Part shown: one piece after another, positions 25,683 through 35,377 of the stretch
Layout: every line of letters begins with the position of its first letter
Position numbering within the stretch: the stretch's first letter is position 1
Assembly (NCBI RefSeq): GCF_000186865.1
Contig: NW_008705566.1
Span: 2,101,699-2,165,698, forward strand
Direction: 5' to 3'
Length of the DNA stretch: 64,000 nt
Source: Aureococcus anophagefferens
Taxonomy: Eukaryota > Sar > Pelagophyceae > Pelagomonadales > Pelagomonadaceae
Made by a program: the position numbers and the translations under genes
Notes under the pieces: generated by a model
Database searches by the model: none
Seen by the model: only the letters and a program-made list of their open reading frames with translations
What the model was told of the DNA's origin: nothing

Positions 25683-26002
25683 ATGACCCGGCACGCACAG
25701 GTTGGTCTTGCGGTGGGCAGTGCAAACCTGGTTTGGGCCGCACACTCGCGACGTTGCTTTTCAGCCGCGCGGACTCTGCCGTGATTATGGCGCAGCGCGG
25801 CGTCCACGAGCTCATCGAACACCGTGGGCGCGCGTAGAGAGGGTCAGGGGTCGTTGTTCTACCGCGCGCGTGCTTTTTCGCGCGCCGCGCGCGGTTCCAG
25901 CAGTCTTAACGGCGACGCGGAACGTACCGACGACGCGAGGGTCTTTCGCGCGCGCAGGCGTCCTTCGCCGCGCCCCCGAGCACGTCGGGGAAGTCGACGG
26001 GC

Positions 26003-27628
26003 ATGAGCAACTACGGCGACACGCCCGCGTCGGGCGTCGTGCGCGAGGCGACGGGGTCTCTGCTCGAGAAGGTGCAGGCCGACGTCGCCCACGTCGTCAA
26101 CTCCCTCGAGTCCATCTGCGCGCGCCGGCGCCCCCCCTTCTTCGAGCCCTGGAACGCGCACGCAAACCTTAACTCCCGGCGCTCCCCCCCCCCGCGCGAA
26201 CGCCCCGACACGCGCGCGCGCCCCGTAGGGAACGAGGTCGGCTACTCGGGCGAGGAGCGGCGGCTGCAGATGGACAAGCTGAGCGACGAGCTGACGCACA
26301 CGCTGCGGGCGAAGCTCGCGCAGGAGGTCGAGGTGCGGGACGTCTTCAAGAAGGACATCGCGGACAAGGTCGCGGAGTGCGTGATGATGGCCCGGAGCGT
26401 CGACGACGACGGGACGGGCGCGCTGCCGCCGGAGCTCGACGTGTCGAGCCTGCGGCTGTCGCACGGGCTCATGAAGCTCGAGGAGGAGCAGGCGAAGCTC
26501 GACGTCGTCGTGAGCGCGCGGACGGCGGAGTTCGCGGAGGCGCGCGACGCGATGCGGGACGCGTCGGCGCGGCTCGGCGAGGTGCTGCCCGCGGAGTTCG
26601 ACGACGTCGGCCGCGAGGACCTGACGCTCGGGCGGCTCGCGGCGTTCCGGGAGGCGCTGGAGCGGCTCAAGGTCGTCGAGGCCGAGCGCGCCGTCGAGCT
26701 CGCGCGGCTCCGCGAGTCGTCGCTCGCGCTCGTCAAAGAGCTCGACGACGAGGCCGTCGAGGCCTACGACGAGTTCGAGGGCGACGACGACTACGTGCGG
26801 TCCGACGGGTCCGTGCTCGCCAAGGCGCGGAACTCGCTCGCCGCGGCCAAGGTCGACCGCGCGAAGCGGCGGCTCGCGGCGCTCCGCGACGAGAAGAAGG
26901 GCCGGCTCTCGCGGCTGTCGACGCTCGGCGAGGAGATCAGCCTCCTCTGGGAGCGCCTCGACGTCGGCGAGGCGCAGCAGCTCTCCTTCCGCGCGGCCGT
27001 GAAGCACTCGTCCATCTCCCGGGCGACGTTCGACATCGGCGAGGCCGAGCTCGGCAAGCTCCGCGGCGAGCTCCACGCGCGGCTCGCGGAGCTCGTCGCG
27101 TCGCGGCGGGCGCGCATCCGGGCGCTCTGGGACGAGATGACCGTGCCCGACGCCCAGCGCCGGACCTTCGGCGCCTACTTCGACGCCGGCGACCCCACGG
27201 AGGCGTCGCTCGCGGCGCACGAGGCCGAGGTCGCGGCGCTCGAGGCGCGCCGCGAGGCGCTCCAGCCGCTGCTCAAGCTCATCGAGAAGCGCGAGGAGCT
27301 CCTCACGGAGCGCACGGCGCTCCACGTCCTCCAGAAGGACGCGAGCCGCCTCCTCCGCCGCGGCCCGGGCGCCGCGACGGAGCGCAAGTACGAGTTCGAG
27401 GCCATGAAGCGCGTCAAGCAGCTCCCGAAGCTCACGGAGAAGCTCTTCGAGAAGCTCGTCGAGTGGGAGACGAAGCAGAGCCCCGTGCTCCGCGACGGCG
27501 TCCGCTACCTCGACAAGATGCGCGACGACCAGAAGGAGGCCGCGCAGGAGCGCGCGCAGGCGCTCGAGGCCAAGAAGATCGAGGCGACCATCAGGAAAGA
27601 GAAGCTCCGCGACCGGAACCTCCAGTGA
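26003..27628 (+). CDS. PRC1/Ase1/MAP65-family microtubule-bundling protein
   Basis: Exon 1 is 26003..26117 and exon 2 is 26229..27628, giving 504 aa. The family signature appears on both sides of the intron: SLESI|WNEVGYSGEERR recreates the I-W-x-E-[IV]-G motif only if the 111-bp GC-AG intron is removed. Downstream are EEISLLWERLDVGEAQQLSF, RRARIRALWDEMTVPDAQRR and HEAEVAALEARREALQPLLK, then KREELLTERTALHVLQKDAS and MKRVKQLPKLTEKLFEKLVE. These are the spectrin-like MAP65 core that cross-links antiparallel microtubules in the spindle midzone or phragmoplast during cytokinesis. Confidence 0.88.
   Translation: MSNYGDTPASGVVREATGSLLEKVQADVAHVVNSLESICARRRPPFFEPWNAHANLNSRRSPPPRERPDTRARPVGNEVGYSGEERRLQMDKLSDELTHTLRAKLAQEVEVRDVFKKDIADKVAECVMMARSVDDDGTGALPPELDVSSLRLSHGLMKLEEEQAKLDVVVSARTAEFAEARDAMRDASARLGEVLPAEFDDVGREDLTLGRLAAFREALERLKVVEAERAVELARLRESSLALVKELDDEAVEAYDEFEGDDDYVRSDGSVLAKARNSLAAAKVDRAKRRLAALRDEKKGRLSRLSTLGEEISLLWERLDVGEAQQLSFRAAVKHSSISRATFDIGEAELGKLRGELHARLAELVASRRARIRALWDEMTVPDAQRRTFGAYFDAGDPTEASLAAHEAEVAALEARREALQPLLKLIEKREELLTERTALHVLQKDASRLLRRGPGAATERKYEFEAMKRVKQLPKLTEKLFEKLVEWETKQSPVLRDGVRYLDKMRDDQKEAAQERAQALEAKKIEATIRKEKLRDRNLQ
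26118..26228 (+). other. GC-AG intron in the PRC1/MAP65 gene (111 bp)
   Basis: The donor is ATCT|GCGCGCG and the acceptor CCCCGTAG|GGAACGAG. No GT donor in the neighbourhood gives the right phase. The length is a multiple of three and lacks a stop, so an unspliced reading inserts 37 Pro/Arg-rich residues. There is no flanking duplication. Confidence 0.6.
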
Positions 27629-27729
27629 GCCGCCGGCGCGCGAAACCCCAACCCCGACCCCTCGCAAGACCCCCGCCGCGTAACATCGCGCAGCTCGCAC
27701 TCGGGGAGGGGATGGAGCCCGAGGTCGCC

Positions 27730-30309
27730 TCAGAACGCGACGACGAAGGGCAGGGGCGGGCTGCGCGGGTTGGGGTTGCGGGGGAACTTGCGCGCGGACG
27801 TGGAGAGCTTGAACTCGCGGAGGGGGTTGGGCTTCCGCGCGCCCTTGGTCGACGGCCGCGACGGCGACGCGGGCGACCGCGGCGCGGCGTCGACGACCGG
27901 GAGCCGCGGCGCCGCGCCGCGGAGGCGGCGCATGCCGTAGGCGTCGGAGAAGATGTGGTCGCCCGGCCGCTCCCTCCTGGGCTTGGCCGGCGAGCCGCAG
28001 CGGCTGCTGTAGAACTCGACGAGCCGCAGCGCGGCCGTCGCCGTCGCGTCCGCGGCGTCGCGGCCGAGCTCGAGGCGCCGGATCTCGCGCGCGGCGCCGC
28101 CGCCGGGGGCGTCGAGGCTCGGCGCCGGCGCGTCGAGGCTCAGCGAGAAGTCCGCGCGGATGCCGTCGGCGAGGCGGCAGTATTCGTCGGCGCCCCGGAA
28201 CGCGTCGTCGCCCGGCGGCGCGGAGTCGAGCCGCTCCCGCGCGGCCGCGAGCTCGTACTTGACGCGCAGCGCCGGGTCGAGGGCGCTGTAGGCGTGCAAC
28301 GTGATGGCGGACCCCACCGCGTCCTCGACGACGTCGACGCACGCCGCCGCGCGCGACAGGCCCGCGGCGGACGCGCGCCGGTCGTCCTCGGCGTCGCGCC
28401 GCGCCGTCGACGCCTCGCGCCGGAGCTCGCGCGCCTCGGGGCCGCCGGCGGGCGACACGCCGCCGCGCTCGAGGGCCGCCGCGAGGTCCATGATCCGCGC
28501 CTCGGCGTCGGCGAGCGCCGCGCGGAGCTCCCTGGCCTCGGCCTCGGCGGCCGCGGCCTTGGCCCGCGTCTCCTCGAGGGTCTTCTTCGTGCCCTTGAGC
28601 TGGCGCTTCGTGTCCATCATCTTGAGCGACTCGGCCACGGACAGGCCGCCGCCCTCCTCGAGGGACTTGGCGTCCTCGGACAGCCGGTCGTTCTCCCGCC
28701 GGAGCCGCTCGTTCTCGCGCTTGTAGGTGTCGTTGTCCTCCTCGAGCCGGGCGACGACCTCCTCGCTGAGCCGGCCGTTCTCCTTGTGGTAGCTGTCGTT
28801 GTCCTCCTCGAGCCGCGCGACCTCCGTCTCGAGGTGGAGCGAGTAGCGGAGCGCGGACGCGACGCGCTTCGCCGACGGGTCGTCGGTCGCGGGCGGCCCG
28901 TGCGTGTCGCACCGGTCGTGCGCGGGCGCGAGGTCCTCCGGCCGGTCCCCGGGGGCGGGCTCCGGCCGCTGGTAGCCCGGCGGGGGCCGCGCGGCGACGT
29001 AGTACGCGGGCTGGTAGCCCGGCGGCGGTCGGTGGAAGACGGGCACGACGTCCGCGCGCTGCTCGTGGTAGCCCGGCGGCGGCTGATGATAGACCGGGTG
29101 GAGGTCCTTGCGCTGCTCGTGGTAGCCCGGCGGCGCGTGGCCGGCCACGGGGACCAGGTCCTTGCGCTCCTCGTGGTAGTTCGGCGGCGCGTGGCCGGCC
29201 ACGGGGACCAGGTCCTTGCGCTCCTCGTGGTAGTTCGGCGGCGCGTGGCCGGCCACGGGGACCAGGTCCTTGCGCTCCTCGTGGTAGTTCGGCGGCGGCT
29301 GATGATACACGGGCTTCAGGTCCGCGCGCTGCTCGTGGTAGCCCGGCGGCGCGTGGCCGGCCACGGGGACCAGGTCCTTGCGCTCCTCGTGGTAGTTCGG
29401 CGGCGCGTGGCCGGCCACGGGGACCAGGTCCTTGCGCTCCTCGTGGTAGTTCGGCGGCGGCTGATGATACACGGGCTTCAGGTCCGCGCGCTGCTCGTGG
29501 TAGCCGGGCGGCGGCTGGTGATAGACCGGCTGCAGGTCGGCGCGCTGCTCGTGGTAGCCGGGCGGCGGCTGATGATAGACCGGTTGCAGGTCGGCGCGCT
29601 GCTCGTGATAGCCCGGCGGCGGCTGGTGATAGACCGGTTGTAGGTCCGCGCGCTGCTCGTGGTAGTTCGCCGGCGGCTGATGATAGACCGGTTGCAGGTC
29701 GGCGCGCTGTTCGTGGTAGTTCGCCGGCGGCTGATGATAGACCGGTTGCAGGTCGGCGCGTTGCTCGTGGTAGCCCGGCGGCGGCTTGTGGTCCACGGGC
29801 ATCAGGTCCTTCCGCTCCGATCGATCCATCGCCGGTGCGGGCGCCAGATGATGCACGGGCATCACGTCGGCGCGCTGCTCGTGGTAGCCCGGCGGCGGCT
29901 GGTGATAGACGGGCATCACGTCGGCGCGCTGCTCGTGGTAGCCCGGCGGCGGCTGGTGATAGACGGGCAGCACGTCGCCGCGCTGCTCGTGGTAGCCCGG
30001 CGGCGGCTGGTGATAGACGGGCAGCATGTCGCCGCGCTGCTCGTGGTAGCCAGGCGGCGGTCGATGATAGACCAGCATCACGTCGCCGCGCTGCTCGTGG
30101 TAGCCCGGCGGCGGCTGGTGATAGACGGGCAGCATGTCGCCGCGCTGCTCGTGGTAGTTGAGCGGCTGGTGGCCATCGGTGGGCATGAGGTCCATGCGCT
30201 CGCGATGGCCCACGGGACTCGGAACGGGAAGCAGGTCCGTCCGGTCCTTGTCGACATGGGCCACCGGCGCCGGCGCGGGAGCCTCCGCGGGCACGCTGGT
30301 GGTGGCCAT
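27730..30309 (-). CDS. PPxY tandem-repeat protein with C-terminal coiled coil
   Basis: 859 aa from the ATG at 30309 (MATTSVPAEAPAPAPVAHVD). Residues about 45-430 are some 21 copies of an 18-residue unit, typically PPPGYHEQRADLQPVYHQ, with sub-variants (PPNYHEERKDLVPVAGHA, PPPGYHEQRGDMLPVYHQ). Most units carry PPGY or PPNY, which fits the PPxY ligand of WW domains. A coiled coil follows at about residues 490-620 (ARLEEDNDSYHKENGRLSEE, KRENERLRRENDRLSEDAKS), then a helical region and a basic C-terminus. It probably is a multivalent scaffold for a WW-domain partner, such as a Nedd4-type ligase. The gene is divergent from the SH3b/F-box-like gene with 67 bp between ATGs. Confidence 0.7.
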   Translation of the reverse strand: MATTSVPAEAPAPAPVAHVDKDRTDLLPVPSPVGHRERMDLMPTDGHQPLNYHEQRGDMLPVYHQPPPGYHEQRGDVMLVYHRPPPGYHEQRGDMLPVYHQPPPGYHEQRGDVLPVYHQPPPGYHEQRADVMPVYHQPPPGYHEQRADVMPVHHLAPAPAMDRSERKDLMPVDHKPPPGYHEQRADLQPVYHQPPANYHEQRADLQPVYHQPPANYHEQRADLQPVYHQPPPGYHEQRADLQPVYHQPPPGYHEQRADLQPVYHQPPPGYHEQRADLKPVYHQPPPNYHEERKDLVPVAGHAPPNYHEERKDLVPVAGHAPPGYHEQRADLKPVYHQPPPNYHEERKDLVPVAGHAPPNYHEERKDLVPVAGHAPPNYHEERKDLVPVAGHAPPGYHEQRKDLHPVYHQPPPGYHEQRADVVPVFHRPPPGYQPAYYVAARPPPGYQRPEPAPGDRPEDLAPAHDRCDTHGPPATDDPSAKRVASALRYSLHLETEVARLEEDNDSYHKENGRLSEEVVARLEEDNDTYKRENERLRRENDRLSEDAKSLEEGGGLSVAESLKMMDTKRQLKGTKKTLEETRAKAAAAEAEARELRAALADAEARIMDLAAALERGGVSPAGGPEARELRREASTARRDAEDDRRASAAGLSRAAACVDVVEDAVGSAITLHAYSALDPALRVKYELAAARERLDSAPPGDDAFRGADEYCRLADGIRADFSLSLDAPAPSLDAPGGGAAREIRRLELGRDAADATATAALRLVEFYSSRCGSPAKPRRERPGDHIFSDAYGMRRLRGAAPRLPVVDAAPRSPASPSRPSTKGARKPNPLREFKLSTSARKFPRNPNPRSPPLPFVVAF
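29010..30172. repeat. 54-bp coding tandem repeat, about 21 units
   Basis: In-frame 54-bp units encode the PPxY repeat. On the plus strand each shows CGCGCTGCTCGTGGTAGCCC or a close variant. Some neighbouring units are nearly identical at the DNA level, for example three blocks with CGGCGCGTGGCCGGCCACGG around 29130-29270 and again near 29350-29420. This indicates recent unequal exchange. Confidence 0.85.
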
Positions 30310-30376
30310 ATGCGTTTCGGAGAGCTCCACCGGCGGTTGTTTCCCCCCACTTGCATCGATAGTGCAGCTCTACGCT
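30310..30376. promoter_or_regulatory. Compact bidirectional promoter region
   Basis: 67 bp lie between the divergent ATG codons at 30309 (minus) and 30377 (plus). No TATA box is apparent. Regulatory sequence must overlap the leaders or coding parts. Confidence 0.4.
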
Positions 30377-32584
30377 ATGGTCGTGATCAAACAGAGCTTT
30401 AAAGCGTTCCTCACGAAGCATAAACTGGACGACGCGCCCGCGGCGGCGCGCGCCGACGACGACGATGACTACCGGCAGGGCAAAATCGAGAGCGTGGCGC
30501 TGGAGACGGGCTATCGCAGCAGCCCCAGGGCGCGCGAGAAGTTCATGATCTCGGCGGAGGGGCAGCCCGCGCGCGCGCCGCCGGCGCCGAGCGCGCCGGC
30601 CGACGCCGGGTCCTGGACGGCGGGCGACGCCGGCGTCGCCAACCCCGCGGAGCCCGCGGAGGCGTACCGCGTCGTGCACGCCGTCGTCATGGTCCGCGCG
30701 CGGCCGTCGACGCTCGCGCCGCGCGTGGGCATCAAGCGCGCCGGCGACGTCGTCCGCGGCCGCGTCCTGAAGATGGCGTCGACGGACAACGAGTGGCTCA
30801 AGCTCGACGGCGCCGTCGGCTACGTGCTCCTGCACGGCCGCTCCGTCGGCTGCGGCGAACTGCTGCGCCGCGAAGCCGAGGCGGCGGCGTCCGAGGCAGC
30901 GCCCGCGGAGGCGCCCGAGGCCGCGGAGGCCGACGGCCGCCGCCTCGGCGAGGCCCGCTTTACGGTGGCCAAGGACTGGAAGGAGCGCCTCGCGCGCGCG
31001 GTCGCGCCGGAGCATGAGCCGGCGGCGCCGGCGGAGGCGGCGCACGCGCCGGCGAACACAAAAGCCGCGCCGTCGAGGAAGGCGGCGGCCGCGAGAGCGC
31101 CGGTGAAAGCAAAAGCCGCGCCGTCGAGGAAGGCGGCGGCCGCGAGAGCGCCGGCGGCCGAAGCGCCGGCGGCCGAAGCGCCGGCGGCCGCGCCGGCGCC
31201 GCCGCCGCCCGCGCGGAGCGCCGCGCGGGACCCGCTCGGCGTCTACGTCTGGCGCCGCGCGTTGGCCTACGCTGGCTGCGCGCGGACCCTGGGCGCCGCG
31301 GCGTGCTGCAGCGACGTGCTGCGGCGCGCGGCGAGCGACGACGGCTGCTGGTGGCCCGCGGCGCGGCGCCTCGGCGCGCGGGACGCGGCGAACGCGCGCG
31401 ACCTCGCGCTGGCCGCGCTCGCGTACCGGAGCGAGACCGCGCGGGGCCGCGCCGTGCGGGCCGAGGGGCGGCGCGCGGAGGCGGACGACCTCGTCGTGTC
31501 CCTCGAGCGGACCGCGCCGCACGCGGCGCTCTTCGCCCTCGACTCGGCGGGCGAGCTCCGCGTGCGCCGCGACCGGGTCTCCAAGGGCGGGCCCATCGGC
31601 GCGTCCTGGCGCCGCTTCCGGGGCCGCGCGCGCGTCGGCGACTGCTTCGCGAAATTCGCGGCCATCGCCGAGCAGCGCGTGCCCTTCATGGACCGGAACC
31701 TCTGCGACAAGCTCCCCTGCTCCGTCGTCATCGCGCCCTACGCCGAGGAGCGCGTCGTCGACGACTTCGCCCTCAAGGGGCGGAGCAGGGCCGGCGGCCT
31801 CGCGGTCCTGCCGCTCGAGTACCGCGGCCTCGTGCTCGGGCCGCTCCTGCTGGGCACCTTCGGCTACACAGACCACGCGCTCGTCAACCGGCAGCAGCAG
31901 GGGGTCTGGTTCGCGGCGCTGCCCCACGCGCCGAACCACTTCTCCCCGGCGGCGCCGCGGCGCCTCGCCGACGGCGAGCTCCGGGGGTTCGCGGGCGTCG
32001 CCGTGTCGACGAGCGACGGTCCCTGCGAGCTCGAGGGCAGCTACGCGCACCTCAACGCCAAGGCGGCGCCGGCGACGGCGTCGCTCCGCCAGCTGGGCGC
32101 CGAGCCCGCGCGGCGCCGCGCGGAGTGCGGCCTCTGGGCCGCGGCGACGCTCGACGTGCGCGGCGTCGGCGGCCGGCGCGTCGTGACGCGCGACGACCGC
32201 ACGGTCTTCGACCAGGCCTGCGTCGCGACGCTCGCCGTGCGCGTCGACGACGAACGGGGCCGCGCGAGCTGGTCTCGGGCGAAGCTCATCGGGCGGTGCC
32301 AGGACTGCGACGGCGCCGCGAAGTGGGTCTTCGAGGGGCCCGCCTGGGACGCCGACGCGCCGGAGCCCCGGGACCTCGCCGGCCGCGGGCACCTCGCGTG
32401 CCTCCTCGACGCGCGCGGCGCGGAGACCTTCACGTGGCCGCCGGAGCTGCGGCCCGCGGACTGCGACGCGGTGACGCTCGAGGGCGAGTTCGTCTCCGGC
32501 ACCTTCGTCCTCCAGGCCGCACTCGTCGCGAGCCCGAGGCACCGCGTCAGGGTCGCGCTCCTCGCGCTCGCGCCCTGCGATTAA
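30377..32584 (+). CDS. SH3b-like and F-box-like protein
   Basis: 735 aa from the ATG at 30377 (MVVIKQSFKAFLTKHKLDDA). Residues about 95-155 resemble a bacterial-type SH3 domain: RVVHAVVMVRARPSTLAPRV, then GDVVRGRVLKMASTDNEWLK and GAVGYVLLHGRSVG (start of strand, ...R..P.....V....G, W..L..G..GYV). Ala/Lys-rich repeats follow (KAAPSRKAAAARAP twice). At about 275-335, LGVYVWRRALAYAGCARTLG and AACCSDVLRRAASDDGCWWP fit a divergent F-box (L.....L.......A....W). The C-terminal 380 residues contain a His/Cys-bearing mixed fold with no family I can name. It may be a substrate adaptor of an SCF-type ligase. Confidence 0.6.
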   Translation: MVVIKQSFKAFLTKHKLDDAPAAARADDDDDYRQGKIESVALETGYRSSPRAREKFMISAEGQPARAPPAPSAPADAGSWTAGDAGVANPAEPAEAYRVVHAVVMVRARPSTLAPRVGIKRAGDVVRGRVLKMASTDNEWLKLDGAVGYVLLHGRSVGCGELLRREAEAAASEAAPAEAPEAAEADGRRLGEARFTVAKDWKERLARAVAPEHEPAAPAEAAHAPANTKAAPSRKAAAARAPVKAKAAPSRKAAAARAPAAEAPAAEAPAAAPAPPPPARSAARDPLGVYVWRRALAYAGCARTLGAAACCSDVLRRAASDDGCWWPAARRLGARDAANARDLALAALAYRSETARGRAVRAEGRRAEADDLVVSLERTAPHAALFALDSAGELRVRRDRVSKGGPIGASWRRFRGRARVGDCFAKFAAIAEQRVPFMDRNLCDKLPCSVVIAPYAEERVVDDFALKGRSRAGGLAVLPLEYRGLVLGPLLLGTFGYTDHALVNRQQQGVWFAALPHAPNHFSPAAPRRLADGELRGFAGVAVSTSDGPCELEGSYAHLNAKAAPATASLRQLGAEPARRRAECGLWAAATLDVRGVGGRRVVTRDDRTVFDQACVATLAVRVDDERGRASWSRAKLIGRCQDCDGAAKWVFEGPAWDADAPEPRDLAGRGHLACLLDARGAETFTWPPELRPADCDAVTLEGEFVSGTFVLQAALVASPRHRVRVALLALAPCD

Positions 32585-32703
32585 CGGCGCCGTCATTCTA
32601 GCGTGGACAAATTCTCCTCGCGCTCGCGCCCTGCGACGACGAGTAACGGCGCCGTTCGCCCGGCCGGTTCGCGCGCGGTCGCGCCGTGCTAGCGTGGACA
32701 AAT
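32558..32703. repeat. Duplicated 3' end of the SH3b/F-box-like gene
   Basis: CTCCTCGCGCTCGCGCCCTG...TAACGGCGCCGT...CTAGCGTGGACAAATT occurs twice, starting at 32558 and 32614. The first copy contains the last codons and TAA of the gene. The second repeats the same coding-like end plus stop (CGACGACGAGTAA) in the 3' flank, with about 38 extra bp inserted before CTAGCGTGG. Confidence 0.65.
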
Positions 32704-32731
32704 TACGCCGCCGCGCGACGCGAGCAAAACG

Positions 32732-33103
32732 TCACGCGGCCTCTCGTCTCTCCTCCGGCGCGTCGCCGCCGTCGTCGCCGCCGCCGGTCATGTCGGGCAG
32801 GTCGTAGTAGTCCTTGTGCGCCGCCATGCACGTCGTCAGCGCCTGCGTCGCGCCGACGCACTTCTTCGCGAAGTCCTCGTTGCGCTCCTGGTGCAGCTTC
32901 ACGCAGTCCTCCCACGCCGTGAACGTCTCGCCGCAGGGCCCGGCGCGCATGTAGGCGCAGAAGCCGCAGTCCTCGTCCTCGGCGAGCTTGGGCACGGCGG
33001 CGGACCGCGCGGCCGACGCCGCGTCTGCCGCCGCATCGGCGGCCTCCGACGGCGCCGCTGCGGGCGCCGGCGCCGGAGCTGCGCTCGTCGTCATGGCCGA
33101 CAT
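32732..33103 (-). CDS. GCK-domain protein
   Basis: 123 aa from the ATG at 33103 (MSAMTTSAAPAPAPAAAPSE). An Ala/Pro-rich N-terminus leads to a GCK domain: CGFCAYMRAGPCGETFTAWE, then DCVKLHQERNEDFAKKCVGA and LTTCMAAHKDYYD. The spacing CxxC...GPC...F..WE.C.......DF..KC......L..CM....YY is the family pattern; the paired cysteines suggest a CHCH-like disulphide helix pair. Members are known in plants and protists with poorly defined roles. The acidic C-terminus is Gly/Asp-rich. Upstream start candidates in frame are not ATG. Confidence 0.8.
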   Translation of the reverse strand: MSAMTTSAAPAPAPAAAPSEAADAAADAASAARSAAVPKLAEDEDCGFCAYMRAGPCGETFTAWEDCVKLHQERNEDFAKKCVGATQALTTCMAAHKDYYDLPDMTGGGDDGGDAPEERREAA

Positions 33104-33210
33104 GCGCTGCGTCGACGACGGCTGCGGGCCGACACGTCGGGCGAGGCGTGGAGCGCTCTCCGAAGCTGTCTGAGTCAATCAATTTGGTTTACTTCAAGTT
33201 GCGGGCGCGA

Positions 33211-35346
33211 TCAGTCCTCCGCGAGCACGACGAGGCGGTCGTCCGGGTGCCACTGGCGGGGCTCGTGCTTGTCCGGCGGGTTGAGCACGGCGTGGTCCTC
33301 GCCCGCGGCGCGGTAGCCCACGGCGATCTCCGGCGGGTCCTTGCGCCGCGCCAAGGCCATGACGTCGAAGAAGGACGGGTCGTCGCCCGGCTCGACGTAG
33401 TCGGCGATGTTGCGGATGTAGAGCTCGGACCCCTCCTCCTCGAAGAGGTGCTTGACGATGAGGTTCACCGTGCGGTCCTCCGCGACCATCGCGAGCGTCA
33501 TGCTGACGAGCTCGTTCGAGAGCACGTAGTCGGAGATGCCCGCGTCCGAGATGAGGTGCTGCGTCCGCGAGTCGAGGATTTCGCTGAGCACGACGCACTT
33601 GCAGGTCGCCTTGATCTCCTCGGCCCAGACGCAGGAGTTGTGGCGCGCCGCGGACGACGGGCTCGGCGGCCGCGGCGCGTCCTTGAGCCGCTGCGTCTGG
33701 ATGTCCCGCAGGAGCAGCAGCGTCGCCAGGGCCTGGGAGTCGCGGTCCGTCGACGTCTCCTCGACGGTCTCGTTCGCGAGGATGATGCAGGACGTGAACT
33801 CGCCCATGGGCAGCCGCTCCAGGTCCCGGCGGCTGCACAGATTGCCGCACGAGTGGTGCACCGCCAGGTTCCGCAGCTCCGGCGGCCGCTTCCGCTGGGC
33901 CCGCGCCTCGAGGAGCCGGTCCCGCTGCTCGTCCACGGGCACCTGGTTGAAGAGGTAGAGCTCGCTGCCCGGCACGACGAAGTCGTCGAGCAGCTGGACG
34001 ATGTCGTCGAGGTCGCGGCGCCAGCCGCAGAACAGGACGCACTCCGGCGCCTGGTCGCCGTCCACGGGCGGCGCGCTCAGGCTCGACCGCAGCGCCGCCG
34101 CCGGCGCCGCCTCGTAGGAGTCGTCGTCCTCCGCGAGGACGACGAGGCCGTCGCCGGCCTCGACCGTCGCGGACCGGCCCGGGTTCAGTAACACGTCGCC
34201 GTTCCGGAAGATGCCCAGCGGCACGGCGTCGGGGAAGCGCACGCAGCACTCGTCGAAGGTGGCGCCCACGAGCTCGGGCCACGCCTTGACGTAGAATTCG
34301 CAGCCCTCGAAGCCGAGCATGGACCCCCAGACCTCCGCGAGCCCCGGCTGCCGCGCGCACTGGATCATGAGGCGCCCGATGACGTCGTGCGCGACGACGG
34401 TCTCCACGGACTCGCCGCCGACCATGCGCACCAGCGGCTCGTTGTCCACGTCCTGCATCTCGACGACGACGTGGCCGCCCAAACCGCCGTTCGCGGCCTC
34501 GCGCAGCCCGACGAGCGACAGCACGATCCTCAAACTCCGCGCGTCCGCCTGGTCCGGCGTGCCCGCTTCGTCGGCCAGGACGATCGTCGACCGCGCGCCG
34601 CCCGCGTTGACCTTGCGCAGGTCGCCCACGAGCAGCGGGTTGCCCTGGCGGCAGATGACCGTCGTCCCCGCGTCGTCGTAGTCGAAGTCGTCGATCTCCG
34701 CCTCTTGTTCTTCTTTGTCCTTCTCGCAGAGGATGACGACGACGCCGCCGCCCTCGGACTCGTTGGCGTTCGAGATCTGCTCGACGACGGCCAGGACCTT
34801 GTCGTTCCAGCCTAAAATGAGCGTGTGGCCGTGCTCGAGCACGTCCGACTTGCCCTTGCGGAGGTCGTCGACGTAGTCGCCGACGGCGTCGGAGACGATG
34901 CCCAGGAGCAGGGCCGTGATGAACATGCCGCCCAGGGACGACGCGATGGCCACGAGGCGCGTCAGGAGGCCCGACGCGGAGGAGAAGGGCTTCTCCGCGT
35001 CCGACGCGAAGGTCCAGTCGATGCCGACGCCCGCCAAGGTCTCCCACACCGCGTCGCCGAAGCCCGTCGCCGACACGCCGTAGAGCAGCCCGCCGCCGAC
35101 GAGCACGAGGGCGATGGACACGTAGAGCAGCGCGAGCACCTTCGAGTAGGGGTTGCTGCTGAACCAGCAGTCGAGCTCGTAGGCGACGCGCTTCGACAGG
35201 GGGTGCCCCGCGTCGTCGCCGGCCAGGATGCACCGCTGGAGCCAGGGCGGCAGGTCGTCGAGGAACGCGTAGCAGTAGGCCGCGAAGGCCAGGGCGACGA
35301 TGGCCAGCGCGAGCGCGCCGAGCCGCGCGGGCGTGAACGTCTCCTC

Positions 35347-35377
<31 letters not shown>

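Noticed and set aside
29010..30172. Non-coding satellite
   Set aside because: Units are 54 bp and in frame, encode a consistent 18-residue motif and join a coiled coil; treated as coding.
25859..32701. A 2280-codon minus-strand open frame across four genes
   Set aside because: Antisense to PRC1/MAP65 and the SH3b/F-box-like gene and out of frame with the PPxY gene; low-complexity translation and no domain.
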